From Pyronema omphalodes (lineage: Eukaryota > Ascomycota > Pezizomycetes > Pezizales > Pyronemataceae): a stretch of 45,383 bases of DNA. A model generated the notes under the pieces. That model saw only the letters and a list, made by a program, of their open reading frames with translations. It searched no databases and was not told where the DNA came from. Both the position numbers and the translations under genes were made by a program. The number at the start of each line of letters is the position of its first letter. Position 1 is the first letter of the stretch. The DNA is taken from contig JAJJXM010000134.1 of assembly GCA_024516155.1 (NCBI GenBank), positions 1 through 45,383 on the forward strand, written 5' to 3'. Shown in pieces: positions 40,301-45,383 of the stretch.

Positions 40301-41265
40301 ACCACCTCCTCCTCCTCCACGCCCTTCGCCAACGATCGGATACTATCCTACTGTACACGGACGGCTCTCAACTTGACGGCATAACAGGCGCAGGATACAC
40401 CATCCCCCACGGGCTGCCACGACCTGTCAACTCCATAGTGCCCATGGGTGACAGAACAGAAGTCTTCGACGCGGAAGTTATGGCCATCCACGAAGGACTC
40501 CGGACATGCCTGACACACATTCGACGCAACGACCAATACGACAAACACATCCACGTTTTTACCGACAACCAGGCCGCGATACGTCGAGCCTCTCACCTCC
40601 GTCGAGGCCCCGGCCAGGAGCTCGCCTGGGCCATCCACAACACCGCTCACGACCTTCACACTTACGGTACCTCAATTACCATCCACTGGGTCCCAGGACA
40701 CACCAGCGTCCCCGGAAACGAAGCCGCCGACGAACTGGCCCGACTGGCGACAACAGTACCGCCACGCCGACAAATACCGATATCCCTCACTTGGCTGCGC
40801 CGCCGCGCTCGAGAGAGGTACACCGAAGACTGGGCTACCTGGTTCACCTCTTCCCCCCGACCGCGCACGTACACCGCCACACACCGCCGCAAAATGGACA
40901 CTGCGTACACCGAAAACCCCCGTTGGATATCAACTGCAATCCTGGGTCTTCGCACCGGCCACGGGTACTTCCTCAACTGCTTGGCCCACCCTCCATCCGA
41001 CGCATACCCCTCCCGCAGCTGCAGCTGCCCAATCCATCCACCGCAGACGCCTCGACACCTCCTCCTGAGCTGCCCCGAATTCCAGACCGCTCGCTCCACA
41101 CTCAGGAAGGACCTCAAACTCAGACAACACTCCCGGATCAACCTAAACACCATTCTGGACACCCCCTCCGGCACCAAGGCTCTTTCCACCTTTATCTCTG
41201 CAACCAAGGTTGCTACCTCGACCTGGGCACACTCCCGGCTAGAGAAGCCTCGCAGAAGGGGATAG
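37344..41265 (+). pseudogene. LINE-A ORF2, A2, frameshifted in a C-run
   Basis: Same protein as A1 ORF2. The endonuclease half is read from ATG 37344 to about 38650. A run of seven C at 38648-38654 (six in A1) shifts the frame. The correct frame then continues through RT (FLDVRGAFDN, GIPQGSPASP, YIDD near 39400), RNase H (YTDGS near 40355, TDNQAA, HWVPGHT) and CSCPIHPP..HLLLSC to TAG at 41265. Apart from this single C and scattered substitutions it equals A1. Confidence 0.9.
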
Positions 41266-42103
41266 ACCCCTACCGCTGACTACACTGACCGCAGTACCTT
41301 AGGAACTTTCGCGCGCGCTGATTTTGCAGTGCTTTCTTACTTAGGATTTCTGTTTTGTAAAAAAAAAAAAAAAAAAAAAAAGGGGACAAGAAAAAGGGGA
41401 AGGTAGAAGAGGGATAGGCGGAGAGAAAGGGAACGGGCACGCGGTGACGGGATCGGGCTGGGGTTGTTGCTTGGGTCTGCTTGGGGTTCGGGTGTTTTGA
41501 GTTTTCTTTTCTTTGTCTTTCAATTGTTTGTCTTACGGGTTGGAGTTGTTTTATGGAACGGCGGATGAGAAGGGCACGGATGGTGAATGGTGCACGGGAA
41601 GGGAGATGACGGGGACGACAGGCAAGAGGGGGCAGACGAGTTTCTTTTGTACTCTCCTTTGTTTGGGTGCGACAATGTTTTTCTTATGTTCGAAGGGCGG
41701 GAGGAGTGCGAGGCGTTGCGAAAGGAGAGAGAGGGGCGCGGGGAAGGGGCAGAGGAGGACGACGGGAGTTTTCTTTTTCTTTTGTACGCGGAGGAAACAA
41801 AGGCGGTAAAATGGCTAAACATGGGAAGGGGAAGGGAGGAGGAAAGGGAGGAGCCCGGCGAGGCGGCCTCTGTGCAAGCAGGGCACTTGGAACATCAGAC
41901 GCGCTTGGACAAGAAACCCCCGTAGAATACAGTGGGGACAGACCCCACAACCACAACGATCAAGAGGAGGAGACTGGTAGAGGTGGAGACTGGGTTTTTG
42001 CTTTTACATTTCTTTCTTCTTCTCTTTTGTATTTATCTGTCCCTTGTCATAACCTTCGGGTTGCAAACAAGTAATGAGAGAACAAACAAACAAACAAACA
42101 AAC
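41266..42103 (+). other. LINE-A 3' UTR and tail, A2
   Basis: A-tract at about 41359-41381, purine-rich spacer with about 100 bases not seen in A1 (around 41590-41700), tail module from about 41765, hairpin CTTGT 42043-42047 / ACAAG 42067-42071 with AACC-TTCG-GGTT, CAAA repeats to 42103. No gene recognised. Confidence 0.8.
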
Positions 42104-42117
42104 GAACTGGTGATCCT
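42104..42117. repeat. Target-site duplication of A2 (right copy)
   Basis: GAACTGGTGATCCT, identical to 35193-35206. Confidence 0.93.
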
Positions 42118-42258
42118 GCCAAGACCACGCTCTGGAAGAGCTTTCCAGCGAGGTTTCCAACAACTTCATCAACTTTTCCATCTCTTTCATCAAATGTAGG
42201 ATTAGATCCATCATGAGGAAGGTCGGCTAGAACATTGTACGCGTTTTCGGACCGTTTC
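42104..42258 (-). CDS. Family C gag-like protein, C4, N-terminal middle segment
   Basis: Encodes the conserved N-terminal region (SENAYNVLADLPHDGS-like, Gly/Asp segment, LAGSP) between the small A tail copy and A2. In frame with 42502-42539 and 33931-35192 once target repeats are counted singly. Confidence 0.78.
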
Positions 42259-42272
42259 GGTCGTCTGGCGTT
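42259..42272. repeat. Target-site duplication of the small A tail copy (left)
   Basis: GGTCGTCTGGCGTT, identical to 42502-42515. Confidence 0.92.
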
Positions 42273-42501
42273 GTTTGTTTGTTTGTTTGTTCTCTCATTA
42301 CTTGTTTGCAACCCGAAGGTTATGACAAGGGACAGATAAATACAAAAGAGAAGAAGAAAGAAATGTAAAAGCAAAAACCCAGTCTCTTCCTCTACCAGTC
42401 TCCTCCTCTTGATCGTTGTGGTTGTGGGGTCTGTCCCCACTGTATACTACGGGGGTTTCTTGTCCAAGCGCGTCTGATGTTCCAAGTGCCCTGCTTGCAC
42501 A
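42273..42501 (-). mobile_element. Extremely 5'-truncated A-type tail insertion (229 bp)
   Basis: Only the last part of an A-type tail module: CTGTGCAAGCAGGGC... through the hairpin and CAAA repeats, with a perfect 14-bp target duplication. It may come from LINE-A or from a C copy with an A-type tail. It shows that reverse transcription began at this 3' end and stopped early. Confidence 0.93.
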
Positions 42502-42515
42502 GGTCGTCTGGCGTT
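42502..42515. repeat. Target-site duplication of the small A tail copy (right)
   Basis: GGTCGTCTGGCGTT, identical to 42259-42272. Confidence 0.92.
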
Positions 42516-42539
42516 GTTCTGTCGTTGTTTTGGCGACAT
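42502..42539 (-). CDS. Family C gag-like protein, C4, first codons
   Basis: ATG at 42539 (MSPKQ). Same start context as the other C copies, with the conserved 5' UTR up to the C-tract near 42716. Confidence 0.75.
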
Positions 42540-42736
42540 TTCGTGAGGTGGGGTAAGCCAAAACTCGTGAAAACTCTGATTTTGCGACAAAAGTCAACAA
42601 AAACAAGGTAGAATTCCCTGAAAATTCAGAGAATGACGTAACAGAGTGCTGCGAATCCGAATCCGATGAGAAAACCAGGGGTTTCGGTGCTCGTTGTTGA
42701 GAATGCAGGGGGGGGGGTCGCCGTTGCCGTGTGGTT

Positions 42737-42924
42737 ATGTACTGGCAGGGTCCCCGTTGCCGTGTGGTGTGCCGTTGTCGTCGTTGTGCCGTGTGGTATT
42801 GATAATGTGTTGTTGTGTGTGCCGTGCCGCTGAAGATGATGATCGATTGTTGATGGATGACGTACCACGAGCTGTAGGAGCTGTGGCGTCGCAGGTTGGA
42901 TCATGGAGAACGGAAACCCAATCA
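42737..42924. other. Unassigned stretch with repeated C-cap-like motifs
   Basis: Next to the C4 cap, on the minus strand, lies a second cap-like string (ACACCACACGGCAACGG then GGACC and TGCC, about 42745-42770) and further CGGCACA-type repeats up to about 42835. The rest, up to the gypsy2 LTR, matches nothing I recognise. No gene seen. Confidence 0.4.
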
Positions 42925-43239
42925 TGTAGCGATGTTGGTTGACGGCCCAACAAGAGTGCTGGCCGCCCTTGGTACATAAGGCGGCTTGCCTCCCCGCTGA
43001 CTGAGTTCTCCATCGAACGTCTTGTGTCTCTTTCCTGACCTTTAATAGGATTCCCTAATCTCTTAGTCGCAAAGACTCACGTCACTCTTTCCCCTCTCCT
43101 TGTCCTTGTTCAGTGTACCGACCGTCCGTCGAGGACTTCGGTCCTTGTCTCTCTGTTCCCGCTCCCGGACCCCAGTTTAGTTTCCCTTTCCTGGTTGTGT
43201 TCAGTGTGTCTCTCAAGAGTCCGTTCGTAGTCGCTGACA
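42925..43239 (+). repeat. Putative gypsy2 5' LTR
   Basis: Begins TGTAGCGATG and ends GCTGACA, about 315 bases directly upstream of a gag gene, with ACATAAGG as a possible TATA element near 42970. GGCACC follows as a possible primer-binding site. Only one copy is in the window, so the ends are not confirmed. Confidence 0.45.
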
Positions 43240-43265
43240 TCTGGCACCTCTATCAAACCCTCGAA

Positions 43266-43685
43266 ATGGACCAAGGCGACAAGGTCGTCTTCGCCCTGTA
43301 CCTCAATGAAGCCGAAAGGCTGGAAGTCAAACAGGACCCCACAAAGATGAACTTGGTTCGCAACGCCGTAAAGGAATACGACCGAGACTGTCAACTTAGA
43401 GAAGACCTTCGAGTTGAACTATCAGAAGCTCGAAAGGACAACTCTCTCTACTCTCAACGAATTACCGATTCAGAAAGGGATCTCGAAAGTGCCAACACCT
43501 CCGTTCGACTTTTGCAAGCCCTTACAAAAAACAGCACCTTCCTGAACACCCGACGTATCGAAGTACCTCACCCACCTGAGTTTTCCGGTGAACGCAAGGA
43601 ACTCTTGAACTTCATTTCGAAAGTCAGGTCCAAGTTGGCTGGAAACTACTACCGTTTTACCGATGATCAACACAAGCTACGTTAT
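43266..43685 (+). pseudogene. gypsy2 gag, N-terminal part
   Basis: ATG at 43266 (MDQGDKVVFALYL). Coiled-coil-rich N-terminus (LREDLRVELSEARKD ... DSERDLESANTSVRLL), then PPEFSGERKELLNFISKVRSKL and YRFTDDQHKLRY, a block typical of fungal Ty3/gypsy capsid proteins. Reading breaks off at 43685, where the gypsy1 LTR starts. An open stretch upstream of 43266 lies mostly in the presumed LTR and leader. Confidence 0.8.
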
Positions 43686-43918
43686 TGTGAACCTGGGCAC
43701 AGTCCTAACTATGCAGAGGCTTTTTCGATCGTTCTTCCAAGTGCTTCGTTCTAGGAGAGACAAACACTTCGTTGTCAAGACAAACAGACACTTCGTTCTC
43801 AAGAACTAATAGGGGTATTCCAAAGATAAAGCTAGGAAGTAAATCAATCGATCACAGGCCGAATAAACTTAAGGGTTGTCTTCGGAGGTATTCGTTGGTG
43901 TAAATAGTGTATCGTCAC
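43686..43918 (-). repeat. gypsy1 3' LTR, end part (U5 side)
   Basis: On the minus strand the LTR runs into this stretch after C6 and ends GGTTCACA at 43686, inside gypsy2 gag. Start TGTCACACC and end GGTTCACA form an imperfect inverted repeat. GTTAT at 43681-43685 would be one copy of a 5-bp target repeat; the other copy is not in the window. Confidence 0.62.
43906..43918. repeat. Target-site duplication of C6 (left copy)
   Basis: AGTGTATCGTCAC, identical to 7524-7536. Confidence 0.88.
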
Positions 43919-44110
43919 ACACGGCAACGGCGACCCCCCCCCTGCATTCTCAACAACGAGCACCGAAACCCCCGGTTTTCTCATCGGATTCGGATTCGCA
44001 GCACTCTGTTACGTTATTCTCTGAATTTTCAGGGAATTCTACGTTGTTTTTGTTGACTTTTGTCGCAAAATCAGAGTTTTCACGAGTTTTGGCTTACCCC
44101 ACCTCACGAA

Positions 44111-44608
44111 ATGTCGCCAAAACAACGACAGAACAACGCCCAACGATCGAAACGGTCCGGAAACGCGTACAATGTTCTAGCCGACCTTCCTCATGATGGA
44201 TCTAATCCTACTTTCGATGGAAGAGATGGAAAAGTTGATGAAGTTGATGGAAACTTCGCTGGAAAACCCTTCCAGAGCGTGGTCTTGGCAGGATCACCAG
44301 TTCCTTCGGCTTCAACACACCAGCCACCGACGACAAAACAGTTGGTAGAGCAGTACAACGCCCTGATGAACTCTTATCGCCATGGTTCTAAGCCTGCCTC
44401 CGATGGAAGCGATGGAAAAGGGGATGGAGTTGATAGAAACTTCACTGGGAGCGACTCCCAGAGCGTGGTCCCGGCAGGATCACCAGCCCCTCCGGCTTCT
44501 ACACCGCAGCAACAGGCGACAACTGAACACAGCCGGTTCAGTAACTACCGTCGCTTGTGTGTATCTGCGATTAATGAGGCAGTTGCAGCTGATGACACCT
44601 ATGCCACC
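44111..44608 (+). CDS. Family C gag-like protein, C6, N-terminal part (split by A1)
   Basis: ATG at 44111 (MSPKQRQNN). Conserved N-terminus, then the duplicated Gly/Asp-rich segment (about 44201-44325 and 44382-44512) shared with C2, and a variable region ending DDTYAT. The reading resumes at 6051 with LDQLFHDNYAEL. Confidence 0.78.
44595..44608. repeat. Target-site duplication of A1 (left copy)
   Basis: ACACCTATGCCACC, identical to 6037-6050, which is on the other side of A1 only if the window is closed on itself. Confidence 0.9.
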
Positions 44609-45383
44609 AAAACTACACCGAACCACACCACACAGCAACCGCTGACCCCCCCCTGCATTTGCGACGACAACAACAATTTCCCCGATTTTCGAATCGGCAA
44701 TCGATTTCTTACCTCGGAATTACCCCGAATCTCGATTTTCGGAACCCAGCTACCGTTTACCGTTGAGATTCAGCGGAAAAACGCGATTCTGGGACCTCCG
44801 GGCCGGATTCCGGGCACTTTCATCAACGCCGCTCCACCACCCGCCCCCCCAATCATCAAACCGACCTTATTTTCGGTTTCGGCATACCGAAATCCCCCCC
44901 CCCCCCCCAAATCCCCCCCCCCACCAGCAGCACTGGTTGTGGTGATCCCCCAAATTTTCCCCCCCTCCGGACCCCTTTCCTCGCGAGAAATTTTCGTGCT
45001 CGCTTAGCAAGAGCCTCCTCACGTGACTCTTCGCCATCGCTTACCTCACCACCGGTTAAGCGATGGACGCTAACGCACCCATCCCCGCCACGCCCTCGCG
45101 TATGCAGGTACCCGAGAATATTTTTAGCCCCGACGAGCTTTCCCAAATCAACGCCCCGCACGCTGGCTCCTCCGCCATCGCGACCTCTAAGAAATCAACG
45201 ACCGCCTCCGGAAAAGTCACCAAACCCCCCGCCAAAAAATCCGCCTCTAGACGTGACCTCGACCTCCTCCGCAAAAATGTCACCCGACCGAAAACAAACA
45301 CCCACGTGAACCTCGATGGGACCCCCCGTCGAAACAATGCCGACCGCCATGGACACTGACAGCTGCCCCGACACCGACTCCGA
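44609..45383 (+). mobile_element. LINE-A copy A1, 5' part, running off the window end
   Basis: Sixteen extra bases (44609-44624), cap with C-tract, 5' UTR, start of ORF1. The final bases continue with base 1 of the window, as judged by A2. Confidence 0.93.
45063..45383 (+). pseudogene. LINE-A ORF1, A1, N-terminal part
   Basis: ATG at 45063 (MDANAPIPATPSR). Matches A2 to NTHVNLDGTP; a sixth C at 45322-45327 (five in A2) then shifts the frame. Together with the extra bases near 108-113 and at 891-898, ORF1 of A1 holds three surplus single bases. Confidence 0.85.

Larger units (their letters stand above)
35207..42103 (+). mobile_element. LINE-A copy A2, full length
   Basis: 6,897 bases: cap, about 430-base 5' UTR, ORF1, ORF2, 3' UTR with A-tract (about 41359-41381), tail module and CAAA repeats. 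Perfect 14-bp target duplication. It interrupts C4 in the opposite orientation. Serves as the reference for reading A1 across the window ends. Confidence 0.95.
33595..42736 (-). mobile_element. Family C copy C4, A-type tail, split by A2 and by an A tail copy
   Basis: Minus-strand segments 42736-42502, 42272-42104 and 35206-33595. The cap with C-tract is near 42708-42735. The tail (33930-33595) is an A-type module with hairpin 33622-33650 and CAAA repeats, so a C body carries a LINE-A end. No target duplication links the two flanks (gypsy2-side sequence on one side, LINE-D on the other). Confidence 0.88.
43919..44608 (+). mobile_element. Family C copy C6, 5' part
   Basis: Starts within the cap (ACACGGCAACGG, C-tract near 43934-43942), then the 5' UTR and the first 166 codons of the ORF, cut at 44608 by A1. 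Continues at 6037-7523. Confidence 0.9.

Noticed and set aside
43113..43265. Longer start of the 43266 gene, suggesting a host gene with a coiled coil
   Set aside because: The upstream part overlaps the presumed LTR and leader, and the downstream PPEF..KLRY block is a Ty3/gypsy capsid signature.

Overview
The window contains only transposable elements. I found no host gene, rRNA, tRNA or CRISPR array. The elements point to a filamentous fungus. There are Tad1-like non-LTR retrotransposons (LINEs: gag-like ORF1, then ORF2 with AP-endonuclease, reverse transcriptase, RNase H and a C-terminal Cys/His knuckle), and degenerate Ty3/gypsy chromoviruses with a chromodomain. The species cannot be named from this sequence.

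Three LINE-like families carry most of the DNA; the names are mine. LINE-A (about 6.9 kb, tail of CAAA repeats) has copies A1 (44609-45383 continued at 1-6036), A2 (35207-42103) and a 229-bp tail-only copy (42273-42501, minus). LINE-B (about 7 kb, tail of TAAA repeats) has B1 (10164-19102, minus, split by C1), B2 (23003-29994, plus) and a broken piece B3 (32504-33403, minus). Family C (about 2 kb) encodes one coiled-coil gag-like protein and no endonuclease or polymerase. Its copies are C1 (11258-13239, minus), C2 (9104-10163 + 19103-19410), C3 (19411-21400), C4 (33595-42736, minus, split twice), C5 (about 22993-32000, split by B2) and C6 (43919-44608 continued at 6037-7523). A fourth LINE, D, is present as a 190-bp scrap (33404-33594).

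The substrate is older: a minus-strand chromovirus, gypsy1 (LTR at 7537-8713 plus 43686-43918; chromodomain 8886-9103; integrase 21401-22992; RT end and RNase H 32001-32503), sitting in the gag of a plus-strand gypsy2 (LTR 42925-43239, gag 43266-43685). Most nested insertions have 13-14 bp target-site duplications, giving the order gypsy2, gypsy1, C copies, A/B copies, and C1 inside B1.

Two points stand out. First, family C looks like a parasite of the A and B machinery. All families share a 5' cap ending in a C-tract and a 3' tail module, and individual C copies carry an A-type tail, a B-type tail or variants of each. The tails fold into one hairpin plan with a covarying stem. Second, the last base of the window continues seamlessly into the first. 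Element A1, its host C6 and the host LTR1 are each completed only across that join, so the record is a closed circle of 45,383 bp or one exact unit of a tandem array, cut at an arbitrary point. The least explained joints are gypsy1|B3 at 32503/32504 and the mismatched flanks of C4.
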